Positions 33,150 through 42,491 of a DNA stretch of 64,000 bases are shown one piece after another (within the stretch, counting starts at the first letter, position 1; each line of letters begins with the position of its first letter). The translations under genes and the position numbers were made by a program. The notes beneath the pieces are model-generated. The model ran no database searches. It saw only the letters and a list, made by a program, of their open reading frames with translations, and was not told the DNA's origin. The DNA lies in contig JBJHBW010000010.1 in NCBI GenBank assembly GCA_050485685.1, forward strand, positions 36,735-100,734. Direction: 5' to 3'. The DNA is from JBJHBP01 sp050485685 (GTDB lineage Bacteria; Pseudomonadota; Gammaproteobacteria; Steroidobacterales; Rariloculaceae).

Positions 33150-34360
33150 TCTGGAACACCGTGCTGCTGGCTTTTCGCGCGCTGCTGCGCAACACGATGC
33201 GATCGGTGCTGACCATGCTGGGTATCGTGATCGGCGTGGCCGCGGTGATCACGATGGTCACGCTGGGTTCCGGTGCGCGCCAGAGTGTGACGGAAGGTGT
33301 TTCCAGCCTCGGTGACAGACTGCTCTTCATATCGCCGGGTCTTGCCGGTGGCGGCGGAGGGATGCAGCGCAGCGCGACCATTCGGCAGTTCACGATGCGC
33401 GATGTTGAGGCCATCGAACGGGAGGTCACCGGACTGCAGGGCGTTTCGCCGTCCACATCCAGCGCCGTCACCGCGATCGCGGGCAGCAACAACTGGAACG
33501 TCAGCGTCACCGGGGTGACACGGGAATTCTTCCCCGTGCGCAACACCAATGTGCTGCGCGGTGAGGAATTCAGCGAGACGCATTACCGCAGCGGTCGCCT
33601 GGTCTGCATCATCGGCAGAACGGTGCGAGAGGAGCTGTTCGGCTCGGCCGATCCTGTTGGCGCCGAGATCCGCCTGGGGCGGCACGCGTGTCCGGTGATC
33701 GGTGAGCTTGAGCCCAAGGGTCAGACGGGCTTCGGCCAGGATCAGGACAACGTGATTCTCGCGCCTTTGCGCGCCGTGCAGAGTCGCCTGACCGGCAACG
33801 AGGATATCTCAACAATTGCGGTCTCCATGACACCGACAGCACAGACGTCGGACGTTATCGATCAGCTCACCATGCTGCTCAGGGAACGACGCAACATCGG
33901 GCCTCGTGATGCCGATAACTTTCAGATCATGGATCTGGCGGAAGTGGCCGGGGTGGTTGCCACGGTGACCGGTGTACTGACGCTGTTTCTGACCGCGATT
34001 GCCGCGGTAAGCCTGCTGGTCGGCGGTATCGGCATCATGAATATCATGCTGGTGTCGGTCACCGAGCGCACCCGGGAGATCGGCATACGCCTTGCGATCG
34101 GCGCGATGGAAGGGGAAGTGCTGGCGCAGTTTCTGGTCGAGGCGGTGATTCTGACGACGCTGGGCGGGGTCATCGGTGTCGCGCTGGGACTGGGCGGCTC
34201 ATATCTGGCGGCCGGTGCACTGGGCTTTCCTTTCGTTCTTGATCCCGCGGTCATCGCCATTGCATTCCTGTTTTCCGCGATGATCGGCGTGCTTTTCGGT
34301 TTCCTGCCGGCACGACGCGCCGCCAGTCTCGATCCCATAGACGCACTGCGTCACGAATAA
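33146..34360 (+). CDS. macB: MacB-like permease (FtsX type)
   Basis: 404 aa: TM1 near residue 20-40, a periplasmic MacB_PCD domain (about 45-265), then three C-terminal helices with the FtsX motif IGIMNIMLVSVTERTREIGI and RLAIGAMEG. Shape and partner genes indicate a MacAB-type mechanotransmission exporter for a macrolide, peptide, lipopeptide or lipid-like substrate. The substrate is not predictable from this window. Confidence 0.93.
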   Translation: MIWNTVLLAFRALLRNTMRSVLTMLGIVIGVAAVITMVTLGSGARQSVTEGVSSLGDRLLFISPGLAGGGGGMQRSATIRQFTMRDVEAIEREVTGLQGVSPSTSSAVTAIAGSNNWNVSVTGVTREFFPVRNTNVLRGEEFSETHYRSGRLVCIIGRTVREELFGSADPVGAEIRLGRHACPVIGELEPKGQTGFGQDQDNVILAPLRAVQSRLTGNEDISTIAVSMTPTAQTSDVIDQLTMLLRERRNIGPRDADNFQIMDLAEVAGVVATVTGVLTLFLTAIAAVSLLVGGIGIMNIMLVSVTERTREIGIRLAIGAMEGEVLAQFLVEAVILTTLGGVIGVALGLGGSYLAAGALGFPFVLDPAVIAIAFLFSAMIGVLFGFLPARRAASLDPIDALRHE

Positions 34361-34371
34361 GGACGCTGCGG

Positions 34372-35862
34372 ATGATCTGCATGCCAGAGCCTGATCCGGC
34401 GGTACTGCGCAGACGCGGCGAGATTGCCGCCGCGCTGACCGAACTGGTAGGCGCGACGCATGTCATCAGCGAGGTGCCGCGACTGGCGGCATACGAGACC
34501 GATGCGCTGACTGCCTATCGCCAGACGCCACTGGTTGTTGCCCTGCCGGGCACGACCGAAGAGGTGGCCGCCGTGCTGCGCTTCGCACACCGCGAGGGTC
34601 TGCGTGTGGTGCCGCGAGGTGCCGGCACGTCCCTGTCGGGCGGTGCGATTCCGGCTGCGGATGCCATCGTGCTGGGTCTTGGCCGCTTCAACCGGATTCT
34701 CGATGTCGACTATGACAATCGCTGTGTCGTTGTACAGAGCGGCGTGACGAATCTCGCGATCAGTCATGCGGTGGCCGACCGCGGCTGGTATTACGCGCCG
34801 GACCCTTCCAGCCAGATCGCCTGCACCATCGGCGGCAATGTCGCCGAGAATTCCGGCGGAGTGCACTGCCTGAAGTACGGTCTGACGACCAATAACGTGC
34901 TGGGTGTCACGATGGTGACGCCCGATGGCGAGGTCATGACCCTGGGCGGACGACACATGGACAGCGGCCATTATGACCTGCTGGGCCTGATGACCGGTTC
35001 GGAGGGGCTGCTGGGGGTCGTCACCGAAGTGACGGTGCGCATTCTGCGGCGTCCGGAAACCGCGAGCGCGCTGCTGATCGGTTTTCCGGCCGTTGAACAG
35101 GCTGCGTCCTGCGTGGCAGCTGTGATTGCAGACGGCATCATCCCGGCCGGCATGGAAATGATGGACCGGCTGGCGATCGAGGCGGCGGAGGCTTTCGTCG
35201 GGGCAGGTTATCCGCTGGACGTGGAGGCGCTGCTGATCGTCGAGCTCGATGGGCCTGCTGCCGATGTTGCTCAGCTGGTGGAGAGAGTCCATGCGATTGC
35301 GAGTGCGCACGGCGCTTCCAGCTGCCGGATCTCGGCTGACGAGCGTGAGCGGCTGGCGTTCTGGGCCGGTCGCAAGGCCGCGTTTCCGGCAGTCGGTCGC
35401 ATCAGCCCAGACTACTTCTGCATGGACGGTACGATCCCGCGTCGCGAGTTGCCGCGCGTGCTGGGCGAAATTGCCGAACTCGGCCGACACTACGGCCTGC
35501 GCGTGGCCAACGTATTTCACGCCGGCGACGGTAATCTCCACCCGCTGATTCTGTATGACGCGAACCGCCCGGACGAACTCGAGAGGGCCGAGGCTTTCGG
35601 CAGCGACATATTGAGGCGCTGCGTCGATGCCGGTGGCGTGCTCACCGGAGAACACGGCGTGGGGCTTGAGAAGCGCGACCTGATGACCTATCAGTTCAGT
35701 GAGCCTGATCTTGAAGTGCAGCACCGCATCAAGCGCGCCTTCGACCCCGATCTGCGATTCAATCCGGGCAAGGTGTTTCCTGCGCTGGCAAGGTGTGCCG
35801 AAGGCAACCGTGAGCACGTGCACGCAGCGGCAGAGCGGTTCCCCGATCTGCCGAGATTCTGA
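34372..35862 (+). CDS. glcD: Glycolate oxidase subunit GlcD (FAD)
   Basis: 496 aa, the usual GlcD length. An FAD-binding_4 domain (VVPRGAGTSLSGGAIP, IGGNVAENSGGVHCLKYG) and a C-terminal FAD-oxidase domain (NVFHAGDGNLHPLI, LTGEHGVGLEKRDLM). It oxidises glycolate (or lactate-type 2-hydroxy acids) to the 2-oxo acid and passes electrons through GlcE and GlcF to quinone. It is followed immediately by glcE (1-bp stop/start overlap) and glcF. The gph gene at 39.9 kb and malate synthase G at 56 kb complete the glycolate route. Confidence 0.96.
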   Translation: MICMPEPDPAVLRRRGEIAAALTELVGATHVISEVPRLAAYETDALTAYRQTPLVVALPGTTEEVAAVLRFAHREGLRVVPRGAGTSLSGGAIPAADAIVLGLGRFNRILDVDYDNRCVVVQSGVTNLAISHAVADRGWYYAPDPSSQIACTIGGNVAENSGGVHCLKYGLTTNNVLGVTMVTPDGEVMTLGGRHMDSGHYDLLGLMTGSEGLLGVVTEVTVRILRRPETASALLIGFPAVEQAASCVAAVIADGIIPAGMEMMDRLAIEAAEAFVGAGYPLDVEALLIVELDGPAADVAQLVERVHAIASAHGASSCRISADERERLAFWAGRKAAFPAVGRISPDYFCMDGTIPRRELPRVLGEIAELGRHYGLRVANVFHAGDGNLHPLILYDANRPDELERAEAFGSDILRRCVDAGGVLTGEHGVGLEKRDLMTYQFSEPDLEVQHRIKRAFDPDLRFNPGKVFPALARCAEGNREHVHAAAERFPDLPRF

Positions 35863-37040
35863 TGACGGCCCATGGCGACAACCAATCGCCTGTCGGCGTG
35901 CTGCGTCCTCGTGACGAACAGGACCTCGTGGAACTGATTGCCAGGTGCGCACATGCACTGGAACCGGTAGCGCTCGGCTCCAAACGTGCCATCGGTCAGC
36001 CGGTTCAGGCCCAGCCACTCGCACTGGATGCGTTCAGCGGCGTCGAGACCTACGAACCAGAGGAGCTGGTGCTCACAGTCCGCCCCGCGACGACGATGGC
36101 GGAGATCGAGTCTCTGTTGGCCTCACAGGGTCAACGACTGGCGTTTGAGCCTGCGCCGCTCGCGCTTTGGCCGGATCACCCGGAAACGCAATCGCTGGGC
36201 GGTGTGCTGGCAGCGAATCTTTCCGGGTCGCGGCGTGTCTGTGCCGGCGCGGCACGGGATCACTTCCTCGGTTTTACGGCGGTGAATGGTCGCGCCGAGC
36301 GTTTCGTCGGGGGCGGCCGGGTGGTGAAGAACGTGACCGGATACGATCTGCCCAAACTGCTGGCCGGCTCCTGGGGCACTCTGGCGGTGCTGACCAGCGT
36401 GACGGTACGCACCGCGCCGTTACCGGAGTCGGAGCTGACCCTGCGAATCGATACGAGTGACGTCGACGCCGGCAGCGACATGTTGCGCAAGGCGCTGGGC
36501 AGCATCTGCGAAGTGTCGTCGGCAGCCTTCACGCTGTCCGACGGGGTGGCATTGCGACTTGAGGGTCCGCGCACGTCGGTACGTGAACGTGCGGCGGCGT
36601 TGCTGCGTGAACTGGGTGTGAGCGCCAGTGATGAGCGGTGCGATGAGGAATCGCGTGGTTTCTGGCGGCACGTTGCAGGTGCCGGTGCGCTGGCCTCATG
36701 GCCGGTGGTGTGGCGGTTGTCGGTGCCCCCGGCGAGTGCAGCGCAGACCGTTGCTCAGCTTGCCCCTGCGCAGTGGCTGATGGACTGGGGCGGGGGGCTG
36801 ATCTGGGCTGCGTTCGAGGAGGTGGACGCAGACCGGGTTCGTGGCGCCCTGTGTGCCGGTGGTCATGCGACCCTGTTCAAGGCTCCGCAGGAGAAGCGCG
36901 GCAGCGTCGCCGCATTTCATCCGCCCGAGCCCGCGATTGCGCGCATGATGCAGCGTGTCAAAGCCGCTTTCGATCCGGATCACAAGCTGAACCCGGGACG
37001 CATGGATCCGGATTGGAGACGCGATGCTGGCCCTCACTGA
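35862..37040 (+). CDS. glcE: Glycolate oxidase subunit GlcE
   Basis: 392-aa FAD-binding_4 subunit, slightly longer than the usual about 350. Key motif GGVLAANLSGSRRVCAGAARD, then GRVVKNVTGYDLPKLLAGSW, typical of GlcE. The C-terminus resembles the end of GlcD (VKAAFDPDHKLNPGRM). Its ATG shares a base with the glcD stop, and glcF follows after 21 bp. Confidence 0.95.
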   Translation: MTAHGDNQSPVGVLRPRDEQDLVELIARCAHALEPVALGSKRAIGQPVQAQPLALDAFSGVETYEPEELVLTVRPATTMAEIESLLASQGQRLAFEPAPLALWPDHPETQSLGGVLAANLSGSRRVCAGAARDHFLGFTAVNGRAERFVGGGRVVKNVTGYDLPKLLAGSWGTLAVLTSVTVRTAPLPESELTLRIDTSDVDAGSDMLRKALGSICEVSSAAFTLSDGVALRLEGPRTSVRERAAALLRELGVSASDERCDEESRGFWRHVAGAGALASWPVVWRLSVPPASAAQTVAQLAPAQWLMDWGGGLIWAAFEEVDADRVRGALCAGGHATLFKAPQEKRGSVAAFHPPEPAIARMMQRVKAAFDPDHKLNPGRMDPDWRRDAGPH

Positions 37041-37061
37041 GCCTGTCACAGGCAGAATCTG

Positions 37062-38215
37062 ATGCAGACCCGTTTCACGCCTGCGCAGCTTGCCGACCCC
37101 GATACCGCTGCCAGCGAGCGTATCTTGCGCGCCTGCGTGCATTGCGGTTTCTGCACCGCAACCTGTCCCACCTACGTCCTGCTGGGTGACGAGCTCGACA
37201 GTCCGCGCGGCCGCATCTATCTGATCAGGAACATGCTGGAATCAGGTGCCGGACCTTCGCCCGATGTCGTCAGGCATCTGGACCGCTGTCTGTCGTGCCT
37301 GGCCTGTATGACCACGTGTCCTTCCGGTGTGCATTACCAGCACCTGATCGACCATGCGCGTGTGCATGTGGAGCGCACTTTCCGCAGGCCCTGGCCGGAG
37401 CGGCTGCTGCGTGCATTGCTTGCCGCGATACTGCCTCATTCTCGCCGCTTCCGGCTCGCACTGCAGCTGGCGCACAGAACCCGGCGCCTGCATCGCTGGC
37501 TGCCCGGCAGATTGCGTGCGATCGGCGCGATGGCGCCCCGGGAGCTGCCACCGCGAGTCCTGCCGCCATCGGCTCACGCCGGAGCTGACGCTTCACGGCC
37601 GCGGACTGCCGCGAAGGCCAGGGTGGCCCTGCTGCATGGCTGTGTGCAGCCGGTTCTGGCGCCCGACATCACGTCAGCCGCCGCGCGGCTGCTGGAAAGG
37701 GCCGGTGCCGAGGTCGTTCATATAAGCGGTTGCTGCGGCGCGCTGGTGCATCATCTGGGTCGCGAGCCCCAGGCTCGTGTTCAGGCGGTCAGCCTGATCG
37801 AACGCCTGCGGGAGGAACTGGCGGGGCCCGGTCTGGACGCCGTGGTCAGCACGGCCTCAGGTTGCGGTACGCACGTGAAGGATTTCGCATGGCTGTTCCG
37901 CAATGATGCTTCCANNNNNNNNNNNNNNNNNNNNNNNNNNNNNNNNNNNNNNNNNNNNNNNNNNNNNNNNNNNNNNNNNNNNNNNNNNNNNNNNNNNNNN
38001 NNNNNNNNNNNNNNCTGGCCGCGCGCCTGCGCGATCGCAAGCTCGGACATATATGCGCCAGCCGGCCCGATCTCGTAGCCACCGGCAACATCGGCTGCAT
38101 GACTCAGCTGGCAGATCACTGTCCGGTTCCGATCGTGCATACGGTTCAGCTGCTGGACTGGGCAACCGGCGGGCCGAAACCCGCACGGCTTGGTACACCC
38201 GCCGGGACCGATTGA
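37062..38215 (+). CDS. glcF: Glycolate oxidase iron-sulfur subunit GlcF, interrupted by assembly gap
   Basis: Two parts of one gene. 37062-37914 encodes about 284 residues with two 4Fe-4S clusters (CVHCGFCTATCP, CLSCLACMTTCP) and the first CCG-type domain (SGCCGALVHHLG). 38015-38215 encodes the C-terminal 66 residues, with the second Cys motif ending in ATGNIGCMTQLADH. The two parts are in different frames across the 100 N, so the gap length is not real. With a usual length near 405 residues, about 50-60 residues (150-180 bp) appear to be missing. It transfers electrons from GlcDE to quinone. Confidence 0.88.
37915..38014. other. Assembly gap of 100 N inside glcF
   Basis: Exactly 100 N, the common placeholder for a gap of unknown size. 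The reading frame of glcF before and after differs by two bases, which shows that the real length is not 100. Confidence 0.97.
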
Positions 38216-38324
38216 ACAGTTGAAAGCCGGTAACCCAGGCTGTCGCGTGCACACGCGCTCCGCCTCCGCTGGTGCCGGCGCGACACGGCGTTTATTCTTG
38301 ATCCGCTGATCAGGAGGTGTACGC

Positions 38325-39251
38325 ATGAGCAGAACCCGTATTGCGGTCATTCCCCGACGTACCGTCCTTGCTGCCGGCCTGGGCCTGATACTGGCGCCGC
38401 TGGCACGTCTGCGCGCACAGGCAGGTCCGGATCTGGCGGGCACGACAGCGCTGGTGACAGGCTCCACCGACGGGCTGGGCCGTGAAGTGGCGCAGCAGCT
38501 GGGTGCACTGGGCGCCATGGTCATCGTTCACGGTCGCGATCAGGAACGCGGTGCTGAGGTCGTCGACGCCATTCGCTCCGCGGGACCGGGCGATGCCGTG
38601 TTCTATCGAGCGGATCTGGCCTCGCTGGATGATGTCCGCACGCTTGCCGATCGCGTACTCGCTGGCCACAACCGGCTCGATCTGCTGATCAACAACGCCG
38701 GCATCGGCGGCGGCGGTCCGGAGCGGCGTGTCAGTGCGGATGGTCATGAACTGGTATTCGCGGTCAATTACCTGTCGCATTTCCTGCTCACGCACAGGCT
38801 GCTGCCGCTGCTTCGTCGCAGCGCTCCGGCCCGCATCGTCAATGTGGCCTCCGTGGGCCAGGCCCCCCTGGACTTCGACGACCTGATGCTGACGCAGAAC
38901 TACTCTGCGCTGCAGGCGTATTCGCAGAGCAAGCTGGCACAGATCATGTTTACGATCTCGCTGGCGGAACGGGAAGGGGACAGCGGCGTGACGGTGACCA
39001 GCCTGCATCCTGCCACCTTCATGCCCACAGGCATGTTGCGAGGCAGCGGGCGCGAGGCGCTGTCCACGATAGAAGAGGGGGCTGAGGCGGTCATGCAGCT
39101 GGCCGTGTCTGAAGCACTTCAGGGTCGCTCCGGTCTGTATTTCAACGGTCTGGAAGAGGCCAGGGCCAACGACCAGGCCTACGATCGTGATGCGCGCGAG
39201 ACGTTATGGGCCATGAGCATGGAGCTGTCCGGTCTGGAAGGCGACCGGTGA
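38325..39251 (+). CDS. Short-chain dehydrogenase/reductase with Tat-like leader
   Basis: 308 aa. Cofactor motif TGSTDGLGREVA, NNAG (LLINNAGIGG), active-site Tyr and Lys in YSQSKLA; a retinol-dehydrogenase-like SDR. Unusually, an N-terminal RRTVLAAGLGLILAPLARL precedes the domain. The twin-Arg followed by a hydrophobic stretch resembles a Tat signal or a membrane anchor. Start ATG 38325 has GGAGGTG upstream. Its stop overlaps the start of the thioredoxin-like lipoprotein gene, implying coupled function. Substrate unknown. Confidence 0.85.
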   Translation: MSRTRIAVIPRRTVLAAGLGLILAPLARLRAQAGPDLAGTTALVTGSTDGLGREVAQQLGALGAMVIVHGRDQERGAEVVDAIRSAGPGDAVFYRADLASLDDVRTLADRVLAGHNRLDLLINNAGIGGGGPERRVSADGHELVFAVNYLSHFLLTHRLLPLLRRSAPARIVNVASVGQAPLDFDDLMLTQNYSALQAYSQSKLAQIMFTISLAEREGDSGVTVTSLHPATFMPTGMLRGSGREALSTIEEGAEAVMQLAVSEALQGRSGLYFNGLEEARANDQAYDRDARETLWAMSMELSGLEGDR

Positions 39252-39814
39252 GCGCGCCGTACGTGCAAGGGTCAACCCTGGGCCGCCTTGTTGCTCTGGC
39301 GCTGGCCGCGCTGGCCGTTGCCAGTTGCGCTGACAGCGGTTCGCAATCAGCGCCGGAATTCGTGCTCAGCGATCCGCAGGGAAGGGAGTTCCGCCTGCCC
39401 GATACCACGCGGGAGGGTGTGGACATCTACTATTTCTGGGCCACATGGTGTCCTTTCTGCCGGCAGATCAAGCCGTACCTTCAGGCGCTGGTCGATGAGC
39501 ATGGCGACAGCGTCCGGGTATTCGCGATCAATTTCCGTGAGTATGAGGATCGCGATCCGGTGGCCTATCTGCGGAATGGCGGCTGGGACTTCACGCTGCT
39601 GCTGGAGGGGGAGCGCATCGCCGACGACTACGGTGCCTGGGTGCTGCCCGGCGTCTACGTGGTCGATCGCGAGGGCATGATCCGTTTCAATCTCTATGAC
39701 AACCGCATGCCCAATCCTGAGGGCTATGAACGGCTGAGCTCCGCGGAGCAGGCAACGATTCGCGCGCCCTGGTGGGGACAGCGGATTCGTGAGGCGGTGG
39801 AAGCGCTGCTGTAG
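39248..39814 (+). CDS. Thioredoxin-like (TlpA/redoxin) lipoprotein
   Basis: 188 aa from GTG 39248, overlapping the SDR stop (GTGA). Lipobox LAVASC then a TlpA-type fold with the active site WATWCPFCRQIKP (about residues 64-76) and cis-Pro loop VLPGVYVVDREG. A periplasm-facing thiol-disulfide reductase or sulfenic-acid reductase, anchored in a membrane. CPFC differs from the CxPC seen in most TlpA proteins, so redox potential may differ. Likely partner of the exported SDR or a general thiol repair factor. Confidence 0.87.
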   Translation: MSAPYVQGSTLGRLVALALAALAVASCADSGSQSAPEFVLSDPQGREFRLPDTTREGVDIYYFWATWCPFCRQIKPYLQALVDEHGDSVRVFAINFREYEDRDPVAYLRNGGWDFTLLLEGERIADDYGAWVLPGVYVVDREGMIRFNLYDNRMPNPEGYERLSSAEQATIRAPWWGQRIREAVEALL

Positions 39815-39880
39815 AGGCGTCGTCGTGCAGGCCTTTGGGACGGCCGCCCGGCCTGGATCCCGGCGCAGGGTTCGTCCAGC

Positions 39881-40576
39881 TCAGATCTGTGCGAGCAGGT
39901 CGTCCAGCGCTATCGGCAGGTCGGCAAAGCGCTGCATGATCGCAATCGCGTCGTCCTCGCGTTCGTCCAGGGCCGCACAGTATCCGTAGCGCGCCCAGAT
40001 GAATCCCGCGTAGCCCGCTGCCCGGGCGGCATGCAGGTCGTGGTAGGAGTCACCTATCATGATGGCCCGCGTGCAGGGCACACCCAGTGATTCGGCGGCA
40101 CTGATCAGCGGCATTGGGCTGGGCTTTTTCTCCGCCAGGCTGTCACCGCCCAGAACCAGTTCGAAGCGGTCGCGGATGCCGGCCTGTTGCAGCACGTCTT
40201 CGGCATAGCTGATGCGTTTGTTCGTGATGCAGCACAGTTTTGCTCCATGGTGCCGGTAGTGATCGAGTATCACCGGCACCGCAGGGTACAGGCGGCTGCG
40301 TACATAAAGATTCTCCCGGTAGCAGCGACTGAAGGTTTCCAGTGCCACTTCAAAATCACGGGTGAACTTCGATGACGCCGGTTCCCCGGGCGACAGTTCG
40401 CGGAGCGCCCTTTCAAGGAGCGTCTCAATACCGTCCCCGATCAGTTCACGTGTGAGCGCTTCACCCGGCGCCGGTCGTCCCGTCGCCTGCATCGCGACAC
40501 CCAGGCAATGCGCTATATCGGGGGCCGAGTCGATCAGGGTGCCATCCAGATCGATGGCAAGAAGCATGGGCATCAT
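39881..40576 (-). CDS. gph: Phosphoglycolate phosphatase (HAD family)
   Basis: 231 aa. HAD motifs: AIDLDGTLIDS (nucleophile Asp), CITNKRISYAE (motif II), KKPSPMPLISA (motif III Lys) and MIGDSYHDLHAA (motif IV). The spacing fits Gph, which dephosphorylates 2-phosphoglycolate to glycolate, the substrate of GlcDEF just upstream. Start choice is open among ATGs 40576, 40573 and 40567. HAD substrate prediction is uncertain in general; the neighbourhood supports the name. Confidence 0.85.
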   Translation of the reverse strand: MMPMLLAIDLDGTLIDSAPDIAHCLGVAMQATGRPAPGEALTRELIGDGIETLLERALRELSPGEPASSKFTRDFEVALETFSRCYRENLYVRSRLYPAVPVILDHYRHHGAKLCCITNKRISYAEDVLQQAGIRDRFELVLGGDSLAEKKPSPMPLISAAESLGVPCTRAIMIGDSYHDLHAARAAGYAGFIWARYGYCAALDEREDDAIAIMQRFADLPIALDDLLAQI

Positions 40577-40668
40577 CGCGGATTCAGTTTCAGGAGTGAG
40601 GTCGGGGAGGGTAGCGCGCGGTCCGGGTCCGGAAAACAACGCGCTGTAACGGCCGGAGGAGGCCGCAG

Positions 40669-40703
40669 AAAAAAGGCGGGGGCGCGCCAGCTGCGCCCCC
40701 GCC
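40669..40703 (-). terminator. Rho-independent terminator after dhaK
   Basis: Perfect 11-bp GC-rich stem (GGCGGGGGCGC / GCGCCCCCGCC, loop 7) followed by six T on the minus strand. It lies eight bases after the dhaK stop and ends the aldolase-cbbY-dhaL-dhaK operon. Confidence 0.9.
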
Positions 40704-40711
40704 TGTCATCA

Positions 40712-41707
40712 TCAGAATATCCGGAACGGAATGTCCGCCGGTGCCTTGATGAGTTTCTCCAGCTCGTCGTCCAGACGCAGCAGCGTCAGCGAAGCACCTG
40801 CCATTTCCAGCGAGGTGCAGTAGTTGCCGACATAGCTGCGGACGATGTTCAGGCCGGTTTCCTTCGCGCGTTGTGCGGCACGCCGGTACAGCACATAGAG
40901 CTCACTGGGCGGCGTTCCACCGAGGCCGTTGATCATCAGCGCAACGCGGTCGCCAGACTTGAACGGCAGATCGCCGGCCACTGCGTCGTACAGTTCGTCG
41001 ATGATCGCGTCGGCGTTCTTCATCTTGTCGCGGCGACGCCCGGGCTCACCGTGGATGCCGACACCGACTTCCATTTCGTCGTCACCGATTTCGAATATCG
41101 GCGCACCCTTGGCCGGTGGCGTGCATGAAGTCAGGGCCACACCCATGGAGCGAACCTGGCTGTTGACCTTGGCGGCCAGTTCCAGCAGTTCGTCCAGGCT
41201 GGCGCCTTTCTCCGCGGCGGCACCACAGGCCTTGATCACGAAGAAGTTGCCGGCAACGCCGCGGCGGCCAACCGTGTGCGTGCTGTCCTGCACGGCGACG
41301 TCGTCATCGATCACGAAGGACTTCGCATTGATACCTTCCGCCTGGGCCATCTCCACGGCCATGTCCCAGTTCATGCGGTCGCCCTGGTAGTTGTTGATCA
41401 GCACCAGAACGCCCTTGTCGGAGTTCATGGACTTGATGCACTCCAGGCAGTTGTCCATGGGCGGCGCGGCGAACACGTTACCTGGAGTCGCAGCGTCCAG
41501 CATGCCCGGGCCAACGGCCATGACATGCGCGGGCTCGTGGCCACTGCCGGAACCCTGAATTACCGACACCTTGTCTTTCTGCGGACGATCGACGCGACGA
41601 ATGAGCGCATGCGTGGGCTCATAGACGACGAGTTCGGGCGCGGCCAGCGCCAGACCCTCGAGCATCTCGGGTACGAAGTTCGCGGGATCGTTGACAAATT
41701 TTTTCAT
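40712..41707 (-). CDS. dhaK: Dihydroxyacetone kinase subunit DhaK
   Basis: 331 aa, start ATG 41707. The covalent substrate-binding His is in GVGIHGEPG, and the substrate pocket segments SGSGHEPAHVM and NYQGDRMNWDMA are intact. DhaK binds dihydroxyacetone (or a related ketose such as erythrulose) as a hemiaminal and is phosphorylated through DhaL. The frame stays open upstream into dhaL, but that part is not coding. Last gene of a four-gene operon with dhaL, cbbY-like and aldolase; no DhaM/PTS gene is present. Confidence 0.93.
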   Translation of the reverse strand: MKKFVNDPANFVPEMLEGLALAAPELVVYEPTHALIRRVDRPQKDKVSVIQGSGSGHEPAHVMAVGPGMLDAATPGNVFAAPPMDNCLECIKSMNSDKGVLVLINNYQGDRMNWDMAVEMAQAEGINAKSFVIDDDVAVQDSTHTVGRRGVAGNFFVIKACGAAAEKGASLDELLELAAKVNSQVRSMGVALTSCTPPAKGAPIFEIGDDEMEVGVGIHGEPGRRRDKMKNADAIIDELYDAVAGDLPFKSGDRVALMINGLGGTPPSELYVLYRRAAQRAKETGLNIVRSYVGNYCTSLEMAGASLTLLRLDDELEKLIKAPADIPFRIF

Positions 41708-41790
41708 TGTTGGCCCCCAAAAAGGCTGTTGATTGGAATGGTTATTGAGTTGAATCGGCAGCCCGAAGCGATGGTATGCCGCCGCTCCTG

Positions 41791-42459
41791 TTACGAAGCT
41801 GCCTTGGCAGCCTGATCGTCGGCAACACCAAAGGCCTGACAAACATCGTCGAGCATGGTCGCAATTGCGACGATGCCGGGATCCTTGGTGCCCTTGCTGC
41901 GGTCTCCGGTGAACGACTGACGGCCGCGCCTTGCCACCATGTTCAGCGTTTCCTCGATGGCATTGTTGGCTATGCGTGCAGCTTCGCGGAGCACTTCGGA
42001 AGTGGAAGCGTTCGGATCGGCTGCGCGCTCGGCGATCATCTCGTGAATCGGAATCAGCGCGTCCAGCAGCGTCTTGTCGCCACGCTGCGCGCCGCCGCGC
42101 TGCTGTATGCCTTCGATCGCGGCCTTCAGCATCTGCTCCAGCTCGGCGAGTGTCAGGGTCTTGCTCTCCCGGCACAGTGCAGCGGCACGCATGAAACCGG
42201 TGCCCCAGATAGGACCGGAGCAACCACCCACGTTACGGGTGATGATCATGCTTACGCGCAGCAGCAGGTTGCCTATGGAGCTGCGATCGAGTTCTTCCCA
42301 GTCCTTTTCCACAACACGAAAACCGGAAGCCAGCGAAACACCAAAGTCGGCATCGCCCGCGGCAGCATCCAGATCGGAAAAGTACTTTTCGTTTCGAAGG
42401 GCGGTGGCTGCCACTGTCTTCAGTGCGAGCTCCACGTCCTCCTGCGTGATTTGACTCAT
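41791..42459 (-). CDS. dhaL: Dihydroxyacetone kinase subunit DhaL
   Basis: 222-aa ADP/ATP-binding helical-barrel subunit. The Mg-binding aspartates are conserved in LDAAAGDADFGVSL, but the usual GDGDHG/GDGDTG reads GDADFG, with Phe at the His/Thr position. Nucleotide-binding NVGGCSGPIWG and GDKTLLDALIP are present. With no DhaM in the window, ATP-dependent phosphoryl transfer is more likely than PTS-dependent, although DhaM could be elsewhere. Confidence 0.9.
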   Translation of the reverse strand: MSQITQEDVELALKTVAATALRNEKYFSDLDAAAGDADFGVSLASGFRVVEKDWEELDRSSIGNLLLRVSMIITRNVGGCSGPIWGTGFMRAAALCRESKTLTLAELEQMLKAAIEGIQQRGGAQRGDKTLLDALIPIHEMIAERAADPNASTSEVLREAARIANNAIEETLNMVARRGRQSFTGDRSKGTKDPGIVAIATMLDDVCQAFGVADDQAAKAAS

Positions 42460-42491
42460 TTAAGATTCTCCCCGTGTACGGTGTGTTTGCA

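Noticed and set aside
34351..36024. Long minus-strand frame opposite glcD
   Set aside because: Composition is that of an antisense shadow; glcD on the plus strand has full FAD-oxidase motifs.
38015..38078. Continuation of glcF in the frame obtained by counting the 100 N
   Set aside because: It ends early with an unrelated tail. The frame starting at base 38015 gives the expected GlcF C-terminus to 38215.
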